Shown here: in pieces, positions 20,801-30,065 of the stretch
How positions within the stretch are numbered: the first letter of the stretch is position 1
Layout: the number at the start of each line of letters is the position of its first letter
Assembly: GCA_949752735.1 (NCBI GenBank)
Contig: OX457053.1
Location: 8,173,813 to 8,237,812, forward strand
Source: Lumbricus terrestris
Taxonomy: Eukaryota; Annelida; Clitellata; Crassiclitellata; Lumbricidae
Direction of reading: 5' to 3'
Length of the DNA: 64,000 nucleotides
Translations under genes and position numbers: made by a program
The notes under the pieces: generated by a model
The model's database searches: none
What the model was told of the DNA's origin: nothing
Seen by the model: only the letters and a program-made list of their open reading frames with translations

Positions 20801-21372
20801 CAGGCTGTCGACCGCTCGATGTACCGCAGGCGACAGGTTAGAAGCTATAAATGTAACACAGACTAGGAATTATGACATTGACACGAGTATAACACAAAAT
20901 CAGGAAACAGCAAAAATTGATGACATTTCTGCTGATCTCACTTACCGTACTCCACTCAACTCTCCCAAGACTCACTTGATCTGATTCGGGTCTCATGGAT
21001 TCAGGCTGACTCCGAGGAAACGAATTCTTGCCTAAATGGAAGCTAGATCGATGAAAAGGATTTATACCAAACTAGAAGTCGGATTAAGAAAAAATTATGC
21101 TTTTTTGGTTCAAAGATTTTCATTTAAGAATAATTTAATTCGCTAAATTATGAAATGACGGAATCGGAGAAAGAAAATTTGTTTACCAAAAACCTGCACA
21201 TACCGTCTAATGTTTCAACTTTGGACACATGGGTTATTTCACGTTTTTCGTATGGAATGCAATACATGTTCGGTGTGTCATGTGTAGCCGAATGGTACAG
21301 TCGATCGGTCAATATCTTTCTTTTCGTAACGTTAAACTGACGAGAAATTAGGTATCCGACTGCCTTAGACAT
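14850..21372 (-). CDS. YRDC: YRDC: threonylcarbamoyl-AMP synthase
   Basis: Makes threonylcarbamoyl-AMP from threonine, bicarbonate and ATP, the first step of t6A37 formation in ANN-decoding tRNAs. I read five exons: 21204-21372, 20643-20844, 17229-17463, 15615-15751 and 14850-14913 (stop at 14850). All junctions use GT-AG and all phases close, giving 268 residues, close to the vertebrate protein. Family motifs in order are PTDTIYGI, the KGRDLMKP nucleotide loop, LLPGPVTVV, VGIRVPDH, TSANVSS, GSTVVDLS and IIREGSAFHSTVSIL. There is no C-terminal Sua5 domain, as in animal YRDC. The start at 21372 is the first ATG of an exon rich in basic and hydroxylated residues (MSKAVGYLISRQFNVTKRK), consistent with a mitochondrial presequence. 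An intact-looking LINE lies in intron 2 on the opposite strand, and a SINE in intron 3. No lesion is seen, so I take it as functional. Confidence 0.93.
15127..15200. repeat. (CATA)n microsatellite
   Basis: Two runs of catacata separated by a short degenerate stretch, in the last intron of YRDC. Confidence 0.9.
15287..15390 (+). mobile_element. Degenerate L2-like tail
   Basis: Contains ttcaaaagctgttcttttt, ggaggcacctctgagt and gaggtgttacataat, a worn copy of the LINE tail. Lies in YRDC intron 4. Confidence 0.6.
15821..16099 (-). mobile_element. tRNA-derived SINE family A, full copy
   Basis: In the minus sense it starts with a tRNA-like head (tagctacaccggtaagcg and, later, a B-box-like ggttcaagcc variant), passes a conserved ggaaggcaacgggaaacc segment and ends in (atc)n. 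It is flanked by ATTAACTAT at 15812-15820 and 16100-16108. A second full copy in the opposite orientation is at 63664-63950. Located in YRDC intron 3. Confidence 0.88.
16587..17090. mobile_element. SINE family C inside inverted L2-type tails
   Basis: A tail block at 16587-16660 (minus sense) reappears in the opposite orientation at about 16998-17085, both with tatatagcgccaactaa / ttggcgctatata and a caggtcgggagcacctctgag core, giving a potential hairpin of about 75-bp arms. Between them, 16795-16997 is a SINE in the minus sense with a tRNA-like head (ggtggtgtagtggtgg, ggttcgaggttcgaaacc) whose 3' end is an L2-type tail (gggagcgcctctgagtag, gaaggggcgctat) followed by a (gttt)-like run. Confidence 0.75.
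17755..20242 (+). mobile_element. L2-like non-LTR retrotransposon, 5'-truncated
   Basis: Contains one long open frame (17803-20190) for the end of an endonuclease plus reverse transcriptase, then a short 3' UTR gaaggggcgctatataaat and a (gaat)n tail at 20220-20242. The same 3' tail is present in about fifteen places in this window. It sits in YRDC intron 2 on the opposite strand. The intact frame indicates a young insertion. Confidence 0.92.
17803..20190 (+). CDS. L2/CR1-type reverse transcriptase (LINE ORF2, partial)
   Basis: 795 residues, open throughout. Residues 1-65 are the end of an AP-type endonuclease (TEPTHLLGG.LDVIVTRDD, then VLSDHGLVVASIP). The reverse transcriptase core follows: NYRPIANVTFLSKILER at about 345, QSGFRRNHSTETLL at about 385, ALFDVSSAFDFVDHSIL at about 410, GVPQGSVLGPLLYLLYT at about 470, and the catalytic FADD at about 505. 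The C-terminal half has the thumb and YMRDVLHWLPVSQR and FSVVGPTVWNDLP motifs. Most of the endonuclease and any ORF1 are missing, so the copy cannot be autonomous even though the RT frame is whole. Confidence 0.92.
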   Translation: MDFAAVMEQFGLKQHVTEPTHLLGGWLDVIVTRDDCQVSDVTVFPPVLSDHGLVVASIPFIYEPLLLTVRQIRNWKSLDRSAFRSALRAHPLFADLQSSTGQSTSELFSSYETALSGLLDTFLPVRNVQSRYRSSSPWFDAECRKLRRQARRLERIWIRTRSPADRASWIRFVRDMHTSYRAREREYWETIITRQSKEPKRLWTTFNSLLGRSKGGRQSESPPPFSAEVFLQRFSAKISSIRSSTAESPSPTFSTTEHRLPTLQEITSEELRRLILSSAAKTCELDPVPTFLVQELIDDLLPFLTILCNSSIREMCLPASQKRSVLLPILKRDGLDQSDPANYRPIANVTFLSKILERTVANQLIVYLDMNDLMPSQQSGFRRNHSTETLLLRLLSDFYGAVDRGQVTLLALFDVSSAFDFVDHSILLQRLSTSFGLVDQPLDWLKSFLSDRSNCVVLGSSRSAWVPAPLGVPQGSVLGPLLYLLYTADICSLLSSQGLLHQLFADDVQAYIHTYSADAVAAVSQMCRKMDVLSLWMASNRLLLNPSKTQFIWLGGRRQLQGIDLSQLALLFPHISFSLTVRDLGLTLDSELTLSQHVNLVARSAYYQLRQLRVVSRSLSHDAVVVLVHAFVTSRIDNCCSLLAGLPIGVLGRLDRVLRSAARLVGRLPKFAPVSAYMRDVLHWLPVSQRISYRIAAVVSRCVLGCAPSYLRDLCCPVSDVAARRVLRSSARGELLVPRARLVIKQRRAFSVVGPTVWNDLPVALRSLLVAHPAGFYKSLKSFFFARGWAGSASE

Positions 21373-21458
21373 AACCTGGGACTAATAACCGAACCAAACT
21401 ATTTTTTCAATTCCCTAAAATATTGCCACATGTTTACATGTTGTTTCACCATTTCCGG

Positions 21459-21752
21459 TTAATATCGACGACTACACATTGTTAAAGAGTCAACATCAAA
21501 CTTGTACAAGAGCTTGAAGCGAACTCCGCCACGGGTTATTCTATGCCAGTGCCAGTCCCAAGCTTCGATAAAAGGAGGGCGGTCGACACTAATCATCTTT
21601 GATAATTGTGGCATCGTCGTTAAAAGATGTATAGGACGCGCCCTCCCCCATTTGGGTTGAACAAGTTTCGAACCGATGCATCGGGACCCAGGGCTGTTTT
21701 TAAGGAATTTTAAGGAAACATCCTCGATCTTCTCTCGTTTCTCGTCCTCCAT
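21459..21752 (-). CDS. Unidentified ORF just upstream of YRDC
   Basis: 97 residues from an ATG at 21752, stop 87 bp before the YRDC start and on the same strand. It begins with an acidic/basic helix (MEDEKREKIEDVSLKFLK) and has a Trp/His-rich segment (FIEAWDWHWHRIT) near residue 65. I do not recognise a family. It could be a small gene, a 5' leader ORF of the YRDC transcript, or chance; codon evidence alone does not decide. Confidence 0.3.
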   Translation of the reverse strand: MEDEKREKIEDVSLKFLKNSPGSRCIGSKLVQPKWGRARPIHLLTTMPQLSKMISVDRPPFIEAWDWHWHRITRGGVRFKLLYKFDVDSLTMCSRRY

Positions 21753-22443
21753 GGTAAATTACTCCCAATCTGAGGAAAATGGCCTATTTTTTTACTGGTT
21801 TTAACTGCACTGTACGTGACGTAATTGCTTCTACAACATTTAGAACTGCACATTTTGTGTAGAACTGCACGTTAAAAAAGCCCTGTCTGGACCGCGACAA
21901 CAAGGCGAGAGAGGAAAAAGTAGCATACGACTAGAGAGGTCAGAGCTACCATATTCTTCCCAAGAAACGAAGACTTGATGACTACCAAAAGAAAAAAATC
22001 AGTGACTTGGGCAGGAAAATTAGTGTATATTTTCCAGACATTTCAACGAAATGACAAAAAAGGTCATCAGACATCAAATTTTTCTGGCAAAGATCCTCTA
22101 AAATTTTGGTCCCTCTTCGAATTTTTTTTTATCCGCCTCTGTTAGGCCTAGGCCAATTATTTTTTGTCACAAGACCTAATTGTTTATTGAAATTTTTAAC
22201 ATTGACAGCGTGGATTGTAAGCCTATTAATTAACATATAGAAACATTTATTTGCAGATAATTATTATTATGTGCATAAAATAATTGTGTGCATATCATGC
22301 ACATGTGCGTCATTTTAGATTAGTCTGCATGAAATGCGTTTGAAGTTTTATAGGTCATTTAATTCCTTGTAATGTGATTGTATAGCAAATGATAAAAATT
22401 TAGTGAACCAGTTTTGTTGCATTATTTTAGTAGCTGCAGCTGT

Positions 22444-22738
22444 TTCACCATCTCAGTGCGCATGCGCAATGGGTCGGGTCAAGCTCTCGCATAAACATCT
22501 TACATTTGCTGAATCTATCAGATTGTAAAACACACACCACACGCGTGACACCAACTCTTCTCTCTTTGTACATCGATTAATTTTTAATCCACGATTGTGG
22601 CAAAATTTTCCTAAAGCATCAACATTCCAACGCTTTAATTCATCTAAGCGATTGATACCCTGCACGTTTAATGCAACTTCCTGTAGCAGCGTAGAATTAG
22701 GTCACTGTATTGTAGAATTATGTCACTGAGATGGTGAA
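22444..22738 (-). mobile_element. TIR element, 295 bp, carrying a SAP-like exon
   Basis: Perfect 15-bp inverted ends (ttcaccatctcagtg at 22444-22458, complement at 22724-22738) enclose one exon-like ORF. No clear target duplication is visible. The block looks like a DNA-transposon end fragment or a small non-autonomous element. Confidence 0.7.
22504..22659 (-). CDS. SAP-like domain exon inside a TIR element
   Basis: 156 bp (52 codons, phase 0 to phase 0) between an acceptor (gtgcag) and a donor (aat|gtaaga). The peptide LDELKRWNVDALGKFCHN-RGLKINRCTKREELVSRVW fits the SAP pattern (helix, RGL, small-residue turn, K.ELV.R helix), a DNA-binding module often found at the front of transposon- or recombinase-related proteins. 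No partner exons are seen. Whether it is expressed is unknown. Confidence 0.5.
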
Positions 22739-22753
22739 GGCCTACACTTACAG

Positions 22754-22787
22754 CAAAGATATTAGAGTTAAAACTCTAATATCTTTG
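22754..22787. mobile_element. 34-bp palindromic insertion with 7-bp direct repeats
   Basis: Arms caaagatattagagtt and complement are perfect around a central AA. CTTACAG occurs immediately on both sides (22747-22753 and 22788-22794). Same architecture as 13678-13709 and 54521-54588. Confidence 0.85.
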
Positions 22788-22794
22788 CTTACAG

Positions 22795-23998
22795 CTCGGC
22801 GCAGTATGTAAATTTTTTAAAGTCTCCCCATAGTAGGCCTAGTGTTGCATCTGTACTGCACTTCATGCATAAAAAATAATATTACAAACTGCTGGTTATC
22901 CAGAAAATTGCGTTTTATCCAGAAATGCCTTTCACACAATATGTTGTCAGTTTTGCATCATATATGTTTCTCTTACACACCTTAAGTGTTTGAGCGCTTA
23001 TTTTCAGTATATATTTTTGTGTATAGGCCTACCGCCACTGTCTCGGAATGTACGTTTTATATCAACCTAGAAGTCCTATATAGTGCTATTAGCAGATAGG
23101 AACATTTGTGTGCAGATAATTGTGTATATTATATATGCATGAAATAATTGTGTGCATATGTCTAAGCATGCATATTTTTGTATTAAGGAAACTGGACAGT
23201 TTTCTGTCATTAGTATTATGCAGGCAGATATACTGTCCTGTGAATGCTGTATTTTTTTATATACTTATATGGTCTTGTTAATTGTGCTACCATTATTTGG
23301 CGAACAAAAGATTGATAATTGCAAGTGGTGTTGTGATAACGATTGAATAGGCTTATTTTTATTTCATTAGAAAATTTAGTGTCTATTCCGGTACCCGATC
23401 AGAGGCGCCTAGGCGTGCACCTCAAGAGTCTAATTGCTCCGTTAACATAAAAATTTTCAGATGTGCCCAGTCACCAAAATAGTTTTACAACTTAAACGAT
23501 TGCGTTAAGCAACCGTGCTACAGCAGTGTAAATTTTGTGAACCAAACTAAAACTAGAAAGAAATTAAAAGACTAGACAATCACTCACGAAAACTAAAAAG
23601 AAATTGTGAACTAAAACTGAATAAAAACGACAAAGAATTATGTAGAATGAGAATAATATTGAAATCTTGAATGAAAATCATAGAAAACACAAGTGTCAAC
23701 TTTGCTGGAATTTCTAGCGCAAAGCAGTTGAACAATGAACATGAAAAGGCCCTAAATTAGCCAACTGTCACTCTATATGTCTACTCGTCTTTCTAAGCCA
23801 CAAACTTTGTGTATCGGCTACAGGAACAATGTGCAAACTCCAGAAGGTCGACAAAGAACAATTTACGTCACTGTGGCAACCACGTTCGGTCATTGTCTGC
23901 GGACAAACATTCCTAATGTTCTACGGCTTAAATCACGCAGCGCTGATCATGTATTAATACGATCACACATAAAAAATCACACAAAAAGCATTCACACA
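22795..23998. other. Non-coding stretch with one dispersed repeat
   Basis: A block with gcagataattgtg...aaataattgtgtgcatat at about 23115-23160 resembles 22250-22300, so the SAP-carrying element lies between two related sequences. Nothing else recognised. Confidence 0.5.
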
Positions 23999-24002
23999 TA
24001 AA

Positions 24003-24770
24003 AGTATTACACAATTCAATCACACATAAAAGTATTACACAAAGCATTCACACATAAAAGTATTACACAAAGCATTCACACATAAAAGTATTACACAATT
24101 CAATCACACAAAAAGCATTCACACATAAAAGTATTACAAAAAGCATTCACACATAAAAGTATTACACAATTCAATCACACATAAAAGTATTACACAAAGC
24201 ATTCACACATAAAAGTATTACACAATTCAATCACACATAAAAGTATTACACAAAGCATTCACACATAAAAGTATTACACAAAGCATTCACACATAAAAGT
24301 ATTACACAATTCAATCACACATAAAAGTATTACACAAAGCATTCACACATAAAAGTATTACACAATTCAATCACACATAAAAGTATTACACAAAGCATTC
24401 ACACATAAAAGTATTACACAAAGCATTCACACATAAAAGTATTACACAAAGCATTCACACATAAAAGTATTACACAAAGCATTCACACATAAAAGTATTA
24501 CACAAAGCATTCACACATAAAAGTATTACACAATTCAATCACACAAAAAGCATTCACACATAAAAGTATTACACAATCACACATAAAAGTATTACACAAT
24601 TCAATCACACACAAAGCATTCACACATAAAAGTATTACACAAAGCATTCACACATAAAAGTATTACACAATTCAATCACACAAAAAGCATTCACACATAA
24701 AAGTATTACACAAAGCATTCACACATAAAAGTATTACACAATTCAATCACACAAAAAGCATTCATACATA
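24003..24770. repeat. 28-bp minisatellite with two alternating unit types
   Basis: The unit is cattcacacataaaagta-ttacacaaag. A second type ends in ttacacaatt and begins caatcacac, and a short 15-bp derivative (caatcacacaaaaag) is interspersed. Types alternate in a non-random order, suggesting block duplication. About 27 units. Lies 3' of the coiled-coil gene. Confidence 0.92.
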
Positions 24771-24825
24771 CATGTACATTCATATATACACAATTCATTC
24801 ACACACATGACAAGTTCACAACCAT

Positions 24826-27800
24826 TCACAAACTACATTTCAGCGACGTGATCTCCAGCTCCTGTTTGTGGACTTTCTTGCGAGCAGTAATCAGTTGGAC
24901 CTGAGTGGGAGTGAGCAGAGATGACAGGCAAGTATTCTGCTCCTTGAAGGTCGTGCTTCTCATGGAGCAAGCTCTTGGTTGATTCTCTCGTCCCCATTTC
25001 TGCCAACTTCCTCGCCAAATTCTTTTCTCGCTGTAAAACCTGGGATGACAAAGAATGGTGCAAAATATCAAAGAATGGTGCAAAAAGCAGTGAAGGAGCA
25101 AATGATGCTTAACCATTGTCCTCTGCAACACTGCCATAAAAATGCCCAATGTATCAATCAGTGGGCATACTAAGTTCAACTTGTCCAGTCTTCAACGTTT
25201 ATCCAATCGTCGAGCAGTAGGGTAACATCACAGGCCTTTCTACGCTGATTGACCTCCCCTACAATTCATAGTAAAGGCTTTGGTCTGGTCCCACCTATAT
25301 AACGTCACTGCTTCCTTCGTGCTTCCCTGGGGCTCTCACACCAACAGTACTCTGATCAGCTTGTGTTGTAAGAGGCACTTCATAAACTCTCGGATACAAT
25401 AACCAGATAATAATAATCATTTAATCTCAAACTGACACAACGCAGTATGATAAGTAAGTAATGAATGGACAAGTTATTACAGGAGTCGAACTAGCTGTTG
25501 GCAGCCATGCAAGGTGTCTATAACGGCCTACTGCTCAATTTACCAATGCTGTCTGCCGAATGGAAGGTTGAGTGGACCTTTTGGGATGGTAGCAGTAAGC
25601 AATTCCACCTCCGTGAGCTCTTCATACCAGACTGTTTACCATTATCCTAAACCCTCCTCTACAATATGATGCTGATAGTACCACTTAAACTAAAAGATAT
25701 CACAGTAATTCCTATTCGTGCAATTAAAAATGACGATCCACAGGTCAAGGAAGACATGGATTCATCTTTGACTAAATCCAAAATATCTCAAGTCTCTTTA
25801 ATACCAAGCAGTTAGTATTAGCTTCATCCCCTGCCAACCTCGTTATTTTTCACACTGTCATGTGCAAGCAGTCATGACTCAAGTCTTACGTTGACTTTCG
25901 TTAAGATTCCACTTATTGTGCATGCTGCTTCTCCTGCTCTTTGCAAAAAAAGCTCCTCGGCATTTTCTTTTGACACATTATGAGAATGAGCGTGCAAGAA
26001 GTCATAAAAAAACTCTTCCTGTTTGGTCTTTTGTAAAACAATTCCTTTTCAATCGCACTCTTCAATAGTTGCCTGTCTACACCAAATCATGATTAACAAT
26101 TGGTCAATAAAAATATACTAACATACTTACTTACGTACTCATTCACTCACTTAATTGCCCACCCCACTCACTCACTTAACCCTTTACCCACTATAACATG
26201 TTGTAAATGGCATGGGGAAATCCTATACCCTTGGTCGGTAACGGGTTAATAAATGTCCATGGGAAACCAATTGGTCACCAAACCACATCTCACGTTAACG
26301 TATTAAACTGGTCGTGACGGATTTATCATGTGTTCATACCATCTGCAAGAAAGACAGGTGTTCTTCCAGCCGCACGGTTGTGATGCGTCCCAGGTGGAAC
26401 CTCTCCTTCTTCTCCTGTTCGAACATAACCTTCTCCAACTGAAGTTTCAATGCATCTGCAACAACAAGTCCACTTGGAATAAGCACGTGAAACGATTAAA
26501 TGCTCAGATAATGTCCACTTTCACTCTATGTTGTATAAAATACATATTAAAAGACAGCCAAACATAACATAGCCTACCATAACATAGCCTACCAAATGCA
26601 TAAGATGCCCTAGCATAACTGACCATAACATAGCATAACATAACCAACTATAACATAACCTACCATAGAGTAACATGTCACAACATAATCTACTATAGCG
26701 CATAGCACACAATAACAGCCTACCACAGTCCAACCTACCAGAACATAACCTACCGTAACAATCTACCACAACATGACCTACTCTAACGTAATGCAACCTA
26801 CCACAACACAACAATCCACTATAACAGAGCCTATACCTAATGTTACGTAACCTACTATACAACATAACCTGCCGTAACACAAAATAACGTACCACAAAAT
26901 AGCATCATATCACATTATTGAGAAAAACAAAACAGAATCAATTGAAGATGTGGCTTACGGTGCATGCAGTCAACCCCAGACATAAGACGACTAAATACAA
27001 ATGAAACAAGACCAAGCACGTCTTACATCACGCTACCGCTCAAATTTGGATTTGGTCAATCTACCAGCATCCTTGTACGTTCATCACCTGCTCTCCGAAT
27101 TTCATAAGTAACTTTAATTACATGCTTAATAAGCAAAGCAGTGTACAGTACAGTGCACACCAAATCAAATGCTTTTATGTAGCGCCTTTTATGTAGTGCT
27201 TTGCAGTTGGATGCTAACCATTTTCAAAGACCAGTCTTTCCTTTTCCCTGCTGTGTTCCTCAACCGCTCTCTGTCTCCCGTATCGAGCCCATTCCAGGTC
27301 TATTTGGCATTGACGGTCCATTTCATCCAGGCTTGTCCTTAGTTCCTCCTGCACTATTCGATTTTCCTCCAACATTGAGTGAAGGTTTGTGACATGATCC
27401 ACGAGTGCTAACAAAAGTTGAAATAGTACCAGTTGCACAAACCATTATGTAATAAATTACATGAACCATTATGTAATAAAGTTACATGAACCAATATGTA
27501 ATAAAGTTACATAAATCATTATGTAATAAAGTTACATAAATCATTATGTAATAAAGTGATATAAACCATTATGTAATTGAAGAGGACTGACTTGTAGATA
27601 GGTACAGTTTTACAAAGAACCAGAAGCACATGACTAAACAGAACCATGGAAGAGCTACAATTAACTCATAGCAGACAAGAAAATATAGGAATCTATAACA
27701 CTCTGCCAAAAGCAGAAAACACAAATACATAATTATAGTCAACGATGCCAAGAATTGCAGCAACGTAAAGACATTTACAAAGGACTGTAAATATTGGTGT

Positions 27801-28341
27801 TTAGATGCTTTAAACCGTAAATATAGTCGGTGTATATACCGTAAAATATTTGTTAAAAGCTAAGGTATTTAAGTATGATGAGGTAGGAATTGACAGGCAA
27901 GCTGGAAGGCAGGCACCTTCAGCTGTAGGAATAATCAAAAGAATCTTCATTCGATTTCAACTAATTCAACTCTGACAAAGGAAAGTAGCAAGACTGAGAA
28001 TTTAAAAACAATCACAATACACCATGAACAATAGAACTGCTTTATGACAATGGTGATGATGACAATGGCAACAATAACTGCAGTACGGTGTTGATGACAA
28101 CGACGATCATGCCCGAGAAATTCTTCGGGACAACTCACCAACATCGGACAGCCTGCTGACGTTGAATCCAGAATTCCCCAGCGCCGTGACCATCTGGTTT
28201 TGCCAGTTGATTTGGACCTGGATCATGGAGTCAAGGATATCACCAAAATCCTGGAGAACAGGTTGTCACGAGCAGCTGAACAGCATTCGGTTCACTTTGA
28301 AGCGTCATAAGCGTATTCGATGGATTTTCGGACACGCAACC
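24826..28341 (-). CDS. Coiled-coil protein gene, last exons, with frame irregularities
   Basis: Four exons with consistent phases: 28139-28341, 27219-27407, 26340-26455 and 24826-25039 (stop at 24826). The product is a long charged coiled coil: SMIQVQINWQNQMVTALG, then NLHSMLEENRIVQEELRTSL, EKVMFEQEKKERFHLGR, LQREKNLARKLAEMG and ITARKKVHKQELEITSLK. I do not recognise the family; a ciliary or centrosomal protein is only a guess. Two problems: in 28139-28341 the frame read after the acceptor at 28341 does not run into the frame ending at the GTGAGT donor, and the last exon has one extra base near 24970 (HDLQ then EQNTCL need different frames). The 5' end is not identified. Either a decaying gene or indel errors in the assembly. 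Confidence 0.6.
26180..26245. mobile_element. Possible 66-bp piggyBac-like MITE
   Basis: Flanked on both sides by TTAA (26176-26179, 26246-26249) with ends ccctttacc and ggtaacggg, inverted with one mismatch. TTAA duplication with CCC ends is the piggyBac pattern. Short length makes chance possible. Confidence 0.45.
26555..26900. repeat. Degenerate cataaccta-type short repeat
   Basis: Irregular tandem copies of ataacctaccataaca-like units in an intron of the coiled-coil gene. Confidence 0.8.
27440..27575. repeat. 25-27 bp minisatellite
   Basis: Five or so copies of cattatgtaataaagttacat-type units, next to the 27219-27407 exon. Confidence 0.88.
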
Positions 28342-28429
28342 CTGAAAGAAAGTCATCACAACTGAATTTGTCGTCTTCGAAGACCAACAAAATGATGAAA
28401 TTAATTAGGCATTAAAAAACCATAAAATT

Positions 28430-28520
28430 CATTCATTCATTTTGTGGACTTGCATAGCGCACCTTCAAGCAATCTACTCTGGAGTACTCCAAACCCAGCC
28501 ACAGCAAAAGAAAAAAGACT
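28430..28520 (-). mobile_element. L2-like tail fragment
   Basis: Reverse-oriented (attc)n, then gcatagcgcaccttcaagca and a worn ctctgagtag block. Confidence 0.75.
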
Positions 28521-28839
28521 TGATTTAGGAAACAAGTTTGATTGGTCAGATGTAATAAACACAGCTCTCTCTTATGGTTTTTAATGCCTAATTAATTTCA
28601 AAGATGGCGCGAACCCTTACTCTCATACCATGTCCTAGTACCCAACTGTAAAACACCGACACGGATGGCGTTGCTGTAGCCATCATCATTATCACTATTA
28701 CCGTTTTTATTATTAACAACGCAAGAATAATTGAATATCATTATCAGATTTTTTATTAGCATAACTTATGCATACTCTCATAGTAATCAACTCTAAACTA
28801 GCCCCCATAGAATAATAATAAATAACAATAATAATAAAG

Positions 28840-28965
28840 GTTGATGGTTGTGAAACCTGGGACGAGGTCTGATTTCTCGGAGATTCATCTTTACTCCTGA
28901 AATAATTTTTATAAATCCTGAGGGATCATTGATACCTCGGGTAAAAAAATATAATAATAATAAGT
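28840..28965. mobile_element. Dispersed repeat of unknown class
   Basis: Contains ctgagggatcattgatacctcggg followed by an A-rich (taa)n run. A related copy in the other orientation is at about 45408-45600 (cccgaggtatcaacgatctc), and a shorter one near 10900. Confidence 0.6.
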
Positions 28966-29204
28966 AACACAGCGAGTCAGTCGATGGATTATAACACGAG
29001 TTCGTTACGTCTTGATTTTGGCGAAACTGCAGTAACGGGGACCGAAGCATACTCAATATCACTTCCACCGGAGAATGAGATCAGTTTCCCCTTCAATTTC
29101 GCTACCAATTTAAAGATATTTTACAAGAACTTCTTGCATTAAAATCAAATTTTAAGGGAAATTAAACCAAAAACACTTACACGTTTCACACACAGCCCTT
29201 ATTA

Positions 29205-29345
29205 CTCTGTCAATGTCTAACGCTAAACTGCCGCGGTCTGGACCAGTAGCCAATCACAAGCGACTTCCTGCCGCCACCAGAACCACGCGCCGCTTATTAG
29301 CCAATCAGCAGCGCAAACGGGCTGATTACGTCACCTAAGTTCATT
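29205..29345. promoter_or_regulatory. CCAAT-rich promoter-like patch
   Basis: Two gccaatca boxes (about 29250 and 29300), a cre-like ttacgtca and an octamer-like atttgcat lie within 110 bp in a locally GC-richer stretch with CpGs. Position fits a start region for the minus-strand coiled-coil gene, whose first exon I cannot place. Confidence 0.45.
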
Positions 29346-29448
29346 TGCATGTCGGGAATAATGTTTAAAAGTTATTTTTATCCCACCCATGAAATAGTTA
29401 TAGAACCAGATGTGGCGTGTAAATAAGTAAGAGGCCGTAGCGTTTTCA

Positions 29449-29820
29449 CAATAATAATAATAATAATAATATCTTCTTTAATGCTTCAATCTGACACACC
29501 GCAGAATGATTACAAGTACATGTTATACGAAATACGGCCAACTGTAGCACGACACGCAGGTCGGCTTTACAGCAGTGGGTTCGGTAACTTAACTAATGGC
29601 CTAAGTACTGGATCACTCCTGATCGGCCAAGCCAGAAGTGGGAGGGGCTATCTTTATTTTTAGCAGAACCCGAGTCAAGCAACACAACAGCAAAGCGCCA
29701 ATGGCAGCTAACAGAAAATTCAAATAAATTTTTGCCCTGTGTGAGGCTTGAACCCGGGTCGCGCAGATGACTCTCAGTTTAACGACCAGTGCTCTCACCA
29801 CTGAGCTACGGGACCCCCAC
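29449..29820 (-). mobile_element. tRNA-derived SINE family B, full length
   Basis: In the minus sense: tRNA-like head with an A-box (tagctcagtggtgagagca) and a B-box (gggttcaagcc), a body with tgactcgggttctgct and gccgacctgcgtgtcgtgc, and an (att)n tail. The head keeps promoter boxes but the anticodon arm does not pair well, so it is a SINE, not a tRNA gene. Truncated copies are at 12470-12712 and 13115-13318. Confidence 0.87.
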
Positions 29821-29924
29821 CCCCCCTAATGGTGCCGCAAACGCTACACTATCCTTCGCCACCGCTCGCCCGTTTGACTGAATTATCAATTAGAGTGGAC
29901 GCCACGCCATTTAGGTCCCCGTAG

Positions 29925-30065
29925 ACGGACCGTGCTAGCCCGAGATTTTGAATATCTGAAATAGCCACCTTCGGGAAGCGAACCGCGACCCGCACGCTCT
30001 CTTTCAGAGTCGCGTAGAGACGCGCGCGCGGCCAGCGCTCTTACCGTTGTAGTTAACTGTGCCAG
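29925..30065 (-). mobile_element. SINE family A, 5' part
   Basis: In the minus sense it begins agttaactacaacggtaaga, carries the B-box region and ends at atctcgggctagcac, matching the first half of the copies at 63664-63950 and 15821-16099. The conserved ggaaggcaacggg half is missing. Confidence 0.78.

Noticed and set aside
24003..24770. CRISPR-like array
   Set aside because: Units are contiguous 28-bp tandem repeats without unique spacers, in a eukaryotic genome.
26521..26895. 124-residue Tyr/Cys-rich ORF
   Set aside because: Translation of the degenerate cataaccta repeat.
29740..29820. tRNA gene on the minus strand
   Set aside because: A- and B-boxes are present but the anticodon arm pairs poorly and the sequence continues into a SINE body with an (att)n tail.
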